From positions 1-34,946 of the forward strand of contig NZ_STGX01000002.1 in NCBI RefSeq assembly GCF_004912155.1: a DNA stretch of 34,946 nucleotides, given 5' to 3'. Within the stretch, counting starts at the first letter, position 1, and each line of letters opens with the position of its first letter. This document shows positions 23,852-31,374 of this stretch, piece by piece. This DNA is from Glycomyces paridis. GTDB lineage: Bacteria > Actinomycetota > Actinomycetes > Mycobacteriales > Micromonosporaceae. The position numbers were made by a program, and so were the translations under genes. Below the pieces are notes generated by a model that was given only the letters and a program-made list of their open reading frames with translations, ran no database searches and was not told where the DNA came from.

Positions 23852-24757
23852 ATGAACCGCAACGCCAAGGACCTCCTCCTCACCGCCCTCGCCCCCGTCA
23901 TGTGGGGCACCACCTACGTCGTGACCACCGAGTTCCTCCCGGCCGACCGGCCGTTCCTCACCGCGATGCTCCGGGCCCTGCCCGCCGGGCTCCTGCTCGT
24001 CCTGATATCGCGCAGGCTCCCGAGAGGGTCGTGGTGGTGGCGGTCGGCCGTGATCGGGACGCTGAACATCGCGGTCTTCTTCGCCATGCTGTTCATCGCG
24101 ACCTACCGCCTCCCCGGCGGCGTCGCCGCGGTCGCCGCCGCGGTCGGCCCGCTGGTGACGGCCGGTGCGACGCTGCTGATCCTGCACACGAAGGTCCGCC
24201 TGCGCACCTGGCTCCTCGGGCTCGCCGGCGTCGCGGGCGTGGCGATGGTGGTCCTCACCGCCGAAGCCGAACTCGACCTCGTCGGCGCGCTCGCCGGGAT
24301 CGGCGGCGCGGTCTCGATGGCCGTGGCCGTGGTCCTCACCAAGAAGTGGGGCCTCCCCGAAGGGGCCGGACCGGCAGCCCTGGCCGGCTGGCAGCTCACC
24401 GCGGGCGGCGTCCTGCTCGTCCCGCTGGCCTTCGCCGTCGAGGGCACGATCCCCGCGCTCACGACCGCGAACGTGCTCGGCTACATATATCTCGGCCTGG
24501 TCAACACGGCCCTGGGCTACTGGCTGTGGTTCCGCGGCATCGGACGCCTCTCAGTCGTGCCGCTGAGCTTCCTGGGCCTGCTCTCGCCGCTCACCGCCGC
24601 CACCGTCGGCTGGCTCGCCCTCGGCCAGACCTTCACGGCCTGGCAGACCGCGGGCTTCGCCGTGGCCCTCGCCGCGACCGTGGCCGCACAACTCCACGCC
24701 AGGCCCCGCACCGCCGCCCCGGCGCCCGAACCCGAGAAGCAGCTCGCCCGCGTCTGA
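23852..24757 (+). CDS. EamA/DMT-family transporter
   Basis: The product has 301 residues and about ten membrane segments in two EamA repeats (about 5-135 and 150-285). Typical features are APVMWGTTYVVTTEFLP at the first helix, the Pro/Gly-rich second helices, and PLSFLGLLSPLTAATVGWLALGQ near the end. DMT transporters export metabolites, amino acids or drugs; the substrate is unknown. AGGGAG precedes the ATG. It is probably repressed by the divergent MarR regulator. Its stop codon lies inside a 56-bp perfect palindrome. Confidence 0.9.
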   Translation: MNRNAKDLLLTALAPVMWGTTYVVTTEFLPADRPFLTAMLRALPAGLLLVLISRRLPRGSWWWRSAVIGTLNIAVFFAMLFIATYRLPGGVAAVAAAVGPLVTAGATLLILHTKVRLRTWLLGLAGVAGVAMVVLTAEAELDLVGALAGIGGAVSMAVAVVLTKKWGLPEGAGPAALAGWQLTAGGVLLVPLAFAVEGTIPALTTANVLGYIYLGLVNTALGYWLWFRGIGRLSVVPLSFLGLLSPLTAATVGWLALGQTFTAWQTAGFAVALAATVAAQLHARPRTAAPAPEPEKQLARV

Positions 24758-24807
24758 GACACGACGAGGGGCCCGTCCGCGGACGGGCCCCTCGTCGTGT
24801 CTCAGAC
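24752..24807. terminator. 56-bp perfect palindrome, bidirectional terminator containing both stop codons
   Basis: Bases 24752-24779 are the exact reverse complement of 24780-24807 (28-bp arms, no central loop base). The stop codons of the EamA gene (24755-24757) and of the convergent ABC permease (24802-24804) both lie inside the arms, symmetrically placed. It will act as a terminator for both transcripts, although the arm length is far beyond what is needed. Confidence 0.9.
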
Positions 24808-25605
24808 CATCTTGCGCTTGTAGGCGCGCATGGCCAGGGGCGCGGTCACCGCGAAGATGCCCACCGCCCAAGCAAACGTCCACATCAGCGGCTCGGCGAT
24901 CGGCCCGAAGGACAGCAGGCCGCGCATCGCGTCGGCCAGGTGCGTCACCGGGTTGACCTTCGCCCAGGCCTGCATGAAGCCCGGCATCGTGTTGATGTCC
25001 ACGAACGCGCGCGAGGTGAACGTCAGCGGCATGATGATCACGAACGAGTAGATCTGGACCTTCTCCTCGGAGTCGGCCACGACCCCCATGAGCACCGAGA
25101 CCCACGAGATCGCCAGCGCGAACACGACGAGGGTGAGCGTCGCCAGGAGGGCCCCGGAGACGCTGCGGAGCTCGAAGCCCATGAGCAGGCCGAGGCCGAC
25201 CATGATCGCGATGGACCAGACCTGCTTGAACAGGTCGGCGAAGATCTTCCCGGCGAGCGGGGCCGAGCGGGCGATGGGCAGGGACCGGAAGCGGTCGTAG
25301 ACGCCCTTGCGGAGGTCGGCGTTGATGCCGGTGCCGGTGTACATGGTCAGGAAGATGGCGTTCTGGGCGATGAGGCCGCCGAGGACGTACTGGAGGTAGT
25401 CGGAGGTGGAGCCGGCCATCTGGCCGCCGAAGACGTAGACGAAGAGCAGCAGAAACATGATCGGGCTCAGGGAGAGGTCGACCAGTTCGAACGGGTTGTG
25501 CTTGATGCGGACCATCTGGCGCCAGGCCATGGAGAGGGTCTGGCGGACGGTGTCGGCCGGGCCGGGTCGGCCCAGGGCCGGGGCTTCGACGGCGGTGGCG
25601 GGCAT
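24802..25605 (-). CDS. ABC-2 type export permease (DrrB-like)
   Basis: The product has 267 residues and six membrane segments (SPIMFLLLFVYVFGG, LIAQNAIFLTMYTGTG, IMVGLGLLMGFEL, LVVFALAISWVSVLMG, VIIMPLTFTSRAFVD and a last segment near 235-255). The cytoplasmic motif KGVYDRFRSLPIARSA is typical of daunorubicin-resistance type permeases. It forms an exporter with the ATPase encoded just upstream. The ATG has GAGGAGG about 8 bases before it. Its first 139 bases overlap the ATPase reading frame. Confidence 0.9.
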   Translation of the reverse strand: MPATAVEAPALGRPGPADTVRQTLSMAWRQMVRIKHNPFELVDLSLSPIMFLLLFVYVFGGQMAGSTSDYLQYVLGGLIAQNAIFLTMYTGTGINADLRKGVYDRFRSLPIARSAPLAGKIFADLFKQVWSIAIMVGLGLLMGFELRSVSGALLATLTLVVFALAISWVSVLMGVVADSEEKVQIYSFVIIMPLTFTSRAFVDINTMPGFMQAWAKVNPVTHLADAMRGLLSFGPIAEPLMWTFAWAVGIFAVTAPLAMRAYKRKMV

Positions 25606-26597
25606 CGCTCGGCCTCCTCGGTCTGGGTGTCGGTGTCGGTCTCGGGTTCGGCGTCGGCCTCGGTGCGGTGGCCGGTGAGGGTCAGGAAGACCTCGTCAAG
25701 GCTGGAGAGGCCGAGGTGGAACTCGGTGAGGGCGATGCCGCGGTCGCGGAGGTCGGCGGCGAGGGTCGGCATGATGGCGTCGTCGTTGACGCCGAGGGTG
25801 ATGGCGCCGGCTTCGACGATGGGGTCGAGGTCGGGGAAGCGTTCGGCGACGAGGGCGCGGAGGCTGTCGAGCTGGCCGTGGTCCTCAGGCTGGATGCGGA
25901 GGGTCTGGCCGCCGATCTTGGACTTGAGCTGGGTCGGGGTGCCGGTGGCGATGACCTTGCCGTGGTCGATGACGACGATCTCGTGGGCGAGCTGGTCGGC
26001 CTCTTCGAGGTACTGGGTGGTGAGGAGGACGGTGGTGCCCTCGGCGACGAGGTCGCGGACGAGTTCCCACAGTTCGCCGCGGGCGCGGGGGTCGAGGCCG
26101 GTGGTGGGTTCGTCGAGGAAGAGAATGCGGGGGCGTCCGACGAGGCTGGCGGCGAGGTCGAGGCGGCGGCGCATGCCGCCGGAGTAGGCCTTGGCGGGTT
26201 TCTCGGCGGCGTCGGAGAGGTTGAACTTGGCGAGGAGTTCGGCGGCGCGGGCCTTGGCGTCCCTGGTGGGCATGCCGAGGAGGCGTCCGATGAAGCGGAG
26301 GTTCTCCTCGCCGGTGAGCAGTTCGTCGATGCCGGCGAACTGGCCGGTGAGGCCGATGAGGGAGCGGACTTCGGGGGCGTGGCGGACGATGTCGTAGCCG
26401 CCGACGCGGGCCGTGCCGGCGGTGGGTTGGGAGAGGGTGGCGAGCATGCGGACCATGGTGGTCTTGCCTGCGCCGTTGGGGCCGAGGACGCCGAGGACGG
26501 TGCCGGCGCGGGCGGTCAGGTCGATGTGGTCGACGGCGACCAGGTCGCCGAAGTGCTTGGTGAGGCCTTCGATCTCGATGGCGTTGTCAGGCGACAC
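25467..26597 (-). CDS. ABC exporter ATPase (DrrA-like) with overlapping C-terminal extension
   Basis: The product has 376 residues as read. The GTG at 26597 was chosen because AAGGAGG sits 5 bases upstream; an upstream ATG at 26624 has no such site. Motifs are Walker A GPNGAGKTT, the Q-loop, signature YSGGMRRRLDLA, Walker B ILFLDEPTTGLD, and the DrrA C-terminal domain (LSSLDEVFLTLTGH). It powers the DrrB-like permease, probably exporting a drug or lipid. After about residue 331 the frame continues 46 residues past the usual end, through the permease start, as low-complexity Pro/Arg/Ser. The natural stop has apparently been lost or shifted. Confidence 0.88.
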   Translation of the reverse strand: MSPDNAIEIEGLTKHFGDLVAVDHIDLTARAGTVLGVLGPNGAGKTTMVRMLATLSQPTAGTARVGGYDIVRHAPEVRSLIGLTGQFAGIDELLTGEENLRFIGRLLGMPTRDAKARAAELLAKFNLSDAAEKPAKAYSGGMRRRLDLAASLVGRPRILFLDEPTTGLDPRARGELWELVRDLVAEGTTVLLTTQYLEEADQLAHEIVVIDHGKVIATGTPTQLKSKIGGQTLRIQPEDHGQLDSLRALVAERFPDLDPIVEAGAITLGVNDDAIMPTLAADLRDRGIALTEFHLGLSSLDEVFLTLTGHRTEADAEPETDTDTQTEEAERCPPPPSKPRPWADPARPTPSARPSPWPGARWSASSTTRSNWSTSP

Positions 26598-26803
26598 GTC
26601 GTCCTCCTTCGGATGCGTTCGCACTGCGGGTGCGGCGGCGGGGTCTCGGTCGTCGCCGCATGAAGGTGCTGTTCATCATGATGTCATATTGACGCCCTGT
26701 TGGCATCATTCTGGCAGGCCGATTTTCGGGGCGCGTGCCGCCGCGGCGGGCCAGAGAATGATCATGCACCCGGGGTCCGACACGCGCCACGGGTTTGCGG
26801 GGA
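26598..26803 (-). promoter_or_regulatory. Upstream region of the DrrAB-like operon with two small palindromes
   Basis: No gene was seen. CATCATGATG (26674-26683) and GTCA-TAT-TGAC (26683-26693) form adjacent perfect inverted repeats in an AT-richer patch about 80-95 bases before the ATPase start. They are candidate operators for a TetR- or PadR-type regulator, but none is encoded nearby. The hrpA stop lies at 26804; no strong terminator was found. Confidence 0.45.
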
Positions 26804-29800
26804 CTACAGGGCCTGGAGGAGCTTCCTGACGCGCTTCTCGCTGACCTGGTAGCGGGTGCCGAGCTGCTGGGCGAAGAAGCTGACGCGCAGCTCTTCAAGC
26901 ATCCAGCGGACCTCGCGGCCCTCGCCGGAGCGCAGCGCGGCGGGCCGGGTGCGCGCGAGCGCGTCCCGCTCGGCCTCCAGGGCCTGCACGGCCTCCATCT
27001 TGCCCTTGTCCCCCGCGACGTCGGCGGCCACGCGCCCGGCCCGGTAGGCGATGGCCTTGACGTAGCGGTGCACGTCGTCCAGGCGCCACCAGCCGGTCGC
27101 GCCCACGAAGCCGTCGGCGCCGGTGAGGGCTTCGAGCTGGCGGCGCATGTCGCTCATGGCAGGGAGCATCGCGAAGTCGAACTTGCCTTCGAGGCGCCGG
27201 GCGGCCTCGCGGCCTTCGGCGAGGATGGCCGCGGCCCTGCGCGCCACGGCGGCCGACTCGCCCGCGACCTCGGGCCGGGCGCGTTTGAGGAGCGCCTCGA
27301 AGCCCTCGCGGTCCCAGACGGGTCCGCCGCCTTCGATGAGGACCTTGTCGAGCACGGTGCGCACGCAGTCGGCCAGGAGCGCATCGACGTTCGCGTAGGG
27401 CCCGGTCGCCAGCGCGAGCAGCTCGTTGCGGGTGAGGGCCTCTTTGAGGTGCGGGTCGGGGGTGTTCAGGCGCAGGAGGCGGCGGGTGCCCGCCCACATG
27501 TTCGCGGCCTGGGAGCCGAGGTCGGGGAAGGCCTTGACGCCGACGGTGCCGCCCTCGTCGACCAGGGCGGGGTAGGCCTTGGCGGTGTAGCCCTTGCGGG
27601 GGGTCTCGTGCAGTTTCGGGAGGGCGTCGAAGTCCCAGGCCTTCAGGCCGGTGCGTTCGAGGTCGAAGGCCTCGGCGGCGGCCTCGCGGGTCTTGGGGGC
27701 GAGCTGGCGCTGGAGGGCGCCCAGTTCCTTGCCTTCGGCGACGATCTTGCCGTCCTCGTCCTTGACCTGGAAGGTGACGAGGAGGTGGCCGGGGACCTTG
27801 GCGAGGTCGAAGGCGTCCTCGGGGACGTGGACGCTGGTCATGGACTTGAGGGTGTCGGCGAGGGCGGCCATCATGGGGCGCCCGGCGACGGGGGCCATGC
27901 GGGCGACGGCGGCGCGGGCGAAGTCGGGGGCGGGCACGAAGCTGCGGCGCAGGGACTTGGGAAGGCTCTTGATGAGCGCTTCGGCGAACTCGGCGCGCAG
28001 GCCCGGGACCTGCCAGGTGAAGGCGTCCTCGTCGAGCTGCTGGAGGGCCGGGAGGGGGACGGCGACGGTGACGCCGTCGGAGGCCGAGCCGGGTTCGAAC
28101 TCGTAGTCGAGGTCGAGGTCGACGCCCTCGGAGGTCCAGACCTCGGGGTAGGCGTCGGCTTCGACGTCGCCGGCGCGGTCGCCCAGGAGGAGGGCCTCGT
28201 CGAAGTCGAGGAGGGACTTGTCGCGCTCCTTCTTCCACCAGGAGTCGAAGTGGCGGCCCGAGACGATGTCGGCGGGCAGCCGCTCGTCGTAGAAGTCGAA
28301 GAGGGTCTGCTCGTCGGCGAGGAGGCCGCGGCGGCGGACCCGGCTCTCGAGTTCCTCGACCTCGCCGATCTTGGCGAGGTTGCCGGCGAGGAAGCGGTGG
28401 TGGGTGTCCCATTCGCCTTGGACGAGGGCGTGGCGGATGAACAGCTCGCGGCTGAGGGGCACGTCGATGCGCCCGAAGTTGACGCTGCGGCGGGCCACGA
28501 TCGGGACGCCGTAGAGCGTCACGCGCTCGAAGGCGAGGACAGCGCCGGCGCGCTTGGACCAGTGCGGTTCGGAGTAGGTGCGCTTGACGAGGTGCTGCGC
28601 GATCGGCTCGACCCATTCGGGTTCGATCTTGGCGCAGACGCGGCCCCACAGGCGACTGGTCTCGACCAGTTCCCCGGCGACGACCCAGCGGGGCTGCTTC
28701 TTGGCCAGGCCCGAGCCGGGGAAGATCGCGAACTTGGCGTTGCGGCCGCCGAGGTACTCGCGGGTGTCGGCCTCCTTGACGCCGATGTGGGAGAGGAGCC
28801 CGGCGAGGAGGGCGGTGTGGACGCTCTTGGGGGCCGGGGTGGTGTCGGGCGACTCGACCGGGATCTTGAGGCTCTTGAGGACGCTGAGGATCTGGCGGAC
28901 GAGGTCCTGCCATTCGCGGATGCGCAGGTAGTGCAGGTACTCCTGTTTGCACATGCGCCGGAACGCGCTGGAAGAGCGGGAGCGGCGCTCGTCTTCGAGG
29001 TAGCGCCAGAGGTTGAGGAACGCCGAGAAGTCGGAGTCGGGGTCGTTGAAGCGCGCGTGCGACTGGTCGGCCTGGGCGCGCTTGTCGGCCGGGCGCTCCT
29101 TCGGGTCCTGGATGGACATCGCGGCGGTGATGACGGCGACGGCGTGGACGCAGCCCTCCTCGCGGGCCTGGAGGATCATCCGCGCCAGGCGCGGGTCGAT
29201 CGGCAGTCGCGCGATGTCGCGCCCGGCCTTCGTCAGGCGCCGCTCGCCCGAGCGCACGTCCTCCAGGGCGCCGAGCTCCACCAGGAGGTCCATGCCGTCC
29301 TTGATGTTGCGCGAGTCGGGGGCGTCGACGAACGGGAAGGTCTCGACCCGGCCGAGCTTCGCGGCGGTCATCTGGAGGATGACGGAGGCGAGGTTGGTGC
29401 GCAGGATCTCGGCGTCGGTGAACTCGTCGCGCGCGTTGAAGTCGTCCTCGGAGTACAGGCGGATGCACACGCCCTCGGCGACGCGCCCGCAGCGCCCGGC
29501 CCGCTGGTTCGCGCTCGCCTGGCTGATCGCCTCGATCGGCAGGCGCTGCACCTTGGTGCGCGCCGAGTAGCGGGAGATGCGCGCGAACCCGGCGTCGACG
29601 ACGTAGCGGATGCCCGGGACCGTCAGCGAGGTCTCGGCGACGTTGGTGGACAGGATGATCCGGCGCCCGGTGTGGGGCCGGAACACCCGGTGCTGCTCCT
29701 CGGCCGAGAGCCGCGCATAGAGCGGCACGACCTCGGTGCGCGGCAGCTTCGCCTTCTCCAGGGCGTCGGCGGTGTCGCGGATCTCCTGCTCGCCGGAGAG

Positions 29801-30694
29801 GAAGACGAGGACGTCGCCGTCCCCGATGCGGGAGAGCTCGTTGACCGCGTCGAGGATGCCGTCGGTCTGGTCGCGGTCCTGCTCGCCGTCCTCGCCGCGC
29901 AGCGGCCGGTAGCGAACCTCCACCGGGTAGGTGCGGCCGGAGACCTCCAGGACCGGCGCGGGCCCGGACTCGGAGGCGAAGTGGTTCGCGAAGCGCTCGG
30001 GGTCGATGGTCGCCGAGGTGACGATGACCTTCAGGTCCGGTCGCTTGGGGAGGATCTGGCGCAGGCACCCGAGGATGAAGTCGATGTTGAGGCTGCGCTC
30101 GTGCGCCTCGTCGATGATGATCGTGTCGTAGGCGCTCAGGAGCCGGTCGTGCTGGATCTCGGTGAGCAGGATGCCGTCGGTCATGAGCTTGACGAAGCTG
30201 GAGTCCGAGACCTGGTCGGTGAAGCGGACCTTCCAGCCGACCGCCTCGCCCAGCGGCGAGTGCAGCTCCTCGGCGATGCGCTCGGCCACCGCGCGGGCGG
30301 CGATGCGCCGCGGCTGCGTGTGGCCGATCATGCCGCGCACGCCGCGGCCCAGTTCGAGGCAGATCTTCGGGATCTGCGTGGTCTTGCCCGAGCCGGTCTC
30401 CCCGGCGATGATGACGACCTGGTGGTCGCGGATCGCTTCGAGGATGTCGTCCTTGCGCTGCGAGACCGGCAGCTCCTCGGGGTAGACGATCGCCGGCACC
30501 GACGCGGCGCGGGCCGCCAGCGCGGCCTCCTTGCGTTCGACCTCGGCTTCGAGCCGGCCGAAGGCCTCGGTGCGGGCGGGGCCGGCGAGTTCGCGGGCCT
30601 CGCGAAGGCGCCTGCGGAGGGCACGCTGATCGGCCGTGCGCAGCGCGGAGACGCGCTCGTGCAGGCGGGGACGGGAGTCGGCGGAGCTGGGCAT
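26804..30694 (-). CDS. hrpA: ATP-dependent DEAH-box RNA helicase HrpA
   Basis: The product has 1296 residues, the usual HrpA length. It unwinds RNA and rescues stalled ribosomes in E. coli (family knowledge). The ATG at 30694 starts MPSSADSRPRLHERV; a GTG 14 codons upstream (30736) lies in the loop of a terminator and is less likely. Walker A is GETGSGKTT (98-106), the DEAH box is at 195-198 (IIIDEAHERS), and motif III is SAT. Motif VI is QRAGRCGR, followed by the HA2/OB region and a long C-terminal DUF3418 region ending near VRKLLQAL. The palindrome GACGATCGTC lies directly before the ATG. Open frames on the opposite strand along its whole length are shadows. Confidence 0.95.
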   Translation of the reverse strand: MPSSADSRPRLHERVSALRTADQRALRRRLREARELAGPARTEAFGRLEAEVERKEAALAARAASVPAIVYPEELPVSQRKDDILEAIRDHQVVIIAGETGSGKTTQIPKICLELGRGVRGMIGHTQPRRIAARAVAERIAEELHSPLGEAVGWKVRFTDQVSDSSFVKLMTDGILLTEIQHDRLLSAYDTIIIDEAHERSLNIDFILGCLRQILPKRPDLKVIVTSATIDPERFANHFASESGPAPVLEVSGRTYPVEVRYRPLRGEDGEQDRDQTDGILDAVNELSRIGDGDVLVFLSGEQEIRDTADALEKAKLPRTEVVPLYARLSAEEQHRVFRPHTGRRIILSTNVAETSLTVPGIRYVVDAGFARISRYSARTKVQRLPIEAISQASANQRAGRCGRVAEGVCIRLYSEDDFNARDEFTDAEILRTNLASVILQMTAAKLGRVETFPFVDAPDSRNIKDGMDLLVELGALEDVRSGERRLTKAGRDIARLPIDPRLARMILQAREEGCVHAVAVITAAMSIQDPKERPADKRAQADQSHARFNDPDSDFSAFLNLWRYLEDERRSRSSSAFRRMCKQEYLHYLRIREWQDLVRQILSVLKSLKIPVESPDTTPAPKSVHTALLAGLLSHIGVKEADTREYLGGRNAKFAIFPGSGLAKKQPRWVVAGELVETSRLWGRVCAKIEPEWVEPIAQHLVKRTYSEPHWSKRAGAVLAFERVTLYGVPIVARRSVNFGRIDVPLSRELFIRHALVQGEWDTHHRFLAGNLAKIGEVEELESRVRRRGLLADEQTLFDFYDERLPADIVSGRHFDSWWKKERDKSLLDFDEALLLGDRAGDVEADAYPEVWTSEGVDLDLDYEFEPGSASDGVTVAVPLPALQQLDEDAFTWQVPGLRAEFAEALIKSLPKSLRRSFVPAPDFARAAVARMAPVAGRPMMAALADTLKSMTSVHVPEDAFDLAKVPGHLLVTFQVKDEDGKIVAEGKELGALQRQLAPKTREAAAEAFDLERTGLKAWDFDALPKLHETPRKGYTAKAYPALVDEGGTVGVKAFPDLGSQAANMWAGTRRLLRLNTPDPHLKEALTRNELLALATGPYANVDALLADCVRTVLDKVLIEGGGPVWDREGFEALLKRARPEVAGESAAVARRAAAILAEGREAARRLEGKFDFAMLPAMSDMRRQLEALTGADGFVGATGWWRLDDVHRYVKAIAYRAGRVAADVAGDKGKMEAVQALEAERDALARTRPAALRSGEGREVRWMLEELRVSFFAQQLGTRYQVSEKRVRKLLQAL

Positions 30695-30711
30695 GACGAT
30701 CGTCAACGATA
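30695..30711 (-). promoter_or_regulatory. Short palindrome and possible -10 before hrpA
   Basis: GACGATCGTC (30695-30704) is a perfect 10-bp palindrome touching the start codon. TATCGT on the minus strand (30706-30711) just upstream is a possible -10 that would give a very short leader. Confidence 0.35.
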
Positions 30712-30769
30712 CGCGGACGGCCCGGCCGAGCGCCACGCGATTACGCGCGGTGTGGCCGGGCCGTCCGCG
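30712..30769 (-). terminator. Terminator of the SOD-like gene
   Basis: Perfect 16-bp arms (30712-30727 with 30754-30769) around a 26-base loop that itself contains CGCG-ATTA-CGCG. It starts 8 bases after the SOD-like stop codon and abuts the hrpA promoter region. Confidence 0.75.
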
Positions 30770-30776
30770 GCGGCCT

Positions 30777-31286
30777 TCAGTTCTCTTCGAGGTCCCCGCA
30801 CAGGACCCGGTCGGAGTCCAGGCCCGCGGCCTCGGTCGCCGGCTCGGGGGCGTGGACCACGACCGACTCGGCGCGGTCGTCGAGCACGAGCGGCACGGAG
30901 GCCGTGGTCGCCCCGGTCCCCGACTCGCTGGTCGTGAACGTCAGCTGGACGATGTTCCCGGCCGCGTCCTCGCCCGAGGCGTCGGCGAGCCAGTGCCCGC
31001 CGCCGGGCGGGTCCTCGTCGCACTCGCCGTCGTGGACGTGCGCCGTGTACTCGAGGCCCGGTTCGAGCCCGGTCACCGACAGCTGCACGGAGGTCCCGTC
31101 GCCCGAGGAGACCTCGGCGGTCCCGGTCGCCCGCGGCGCGGCCTCGGCCCACGCGGCGGTGACGCCCAGCGAGGCCGTCCAGGCCCCGCCCAGGTCGGCG
31201 TCGTCCTCGGCGTCGGAGCCGCACCCGGCGGCGGCGACGGTCAGCACTGCCGCTGCGGCGGCTGCGGCGGCTCGGATCAACGGCAT
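30777..31286 (-). CDS. Cu-only superoxide dismutase-like lipoprotein
   Basis: The product has 169 residues. A signal peptide ends in a lipobox with Cys22 (VAAAGC). The rest fits the SOD_Cu/CuZnSOD fold: LEPGLEYTAHVHDGEC supplies His83 and His85, GGGHW supplies His98, and VVVHAPE supplies His145. These match the four copper ligands. Cys89 and Cys163 match the structural disulfide, and Arg160 three residues before Cys163 matches the catalytic Arg (RxxC). The zinc-loop histidines and aspartate are absent, so a Cu-only enzyme like mycobacterial SodC is suggested. It would detoxify superoxide at the membrane surface. GAGGAG precedes the ATG by 7 bases. Confidence 0.78.
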   Translation of the reverse strand: MPLIRAAAAAAAAVLTVAAAGCGSDAEDDADLGGAWTASLGVTAAWAEAAPRATGTAEVSSGDGTSVQLSVTGLEPGLEYTAHVHDGECDEDPPGGGHWLADASGEDAAGNIVQLTFTTSESGTGATTASVPLVLDDRAESVVVHAPEPATEAAGLDSDRVLCGDLEEN

Positions 31287-31307
31287 CGGCGCTCCTCGGT
31301 CGGTCGG

Positions 31308-31324
31308 CGCCCCGCGGCGGGGCG
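31308..31324 (-). terminator. Short hairpin between ABC-F and SOD-like genes
   Basis: CGCCCCG-CGG-CGGGGCG (31308-31324) lies downstream of the ABC-F stop (31375) and upstream of the SOD-like start. CGATCC-G-GGATCG (31352-31364) is a second small palindrome. Either could end ABC-F transcription; the former would then sit in the SOD-like leader. Confidence 0.4.
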
Positions 31325-31374
31325 ACCCCAGTATCGGCCCGGAAGCGGCGCCGATCCGGGATCGCCGCGCGGAG

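Noticed and set aside
26795-30937. 1380-codon open frame on the plus strand opposite hrpA
   Set aside because: It is Gly/Ala/Val/Glu/Asp-rich low complexity with no domain, and it mirrors hrpA, whose motifs are unmistakable. High GC makes such antisense frames common.
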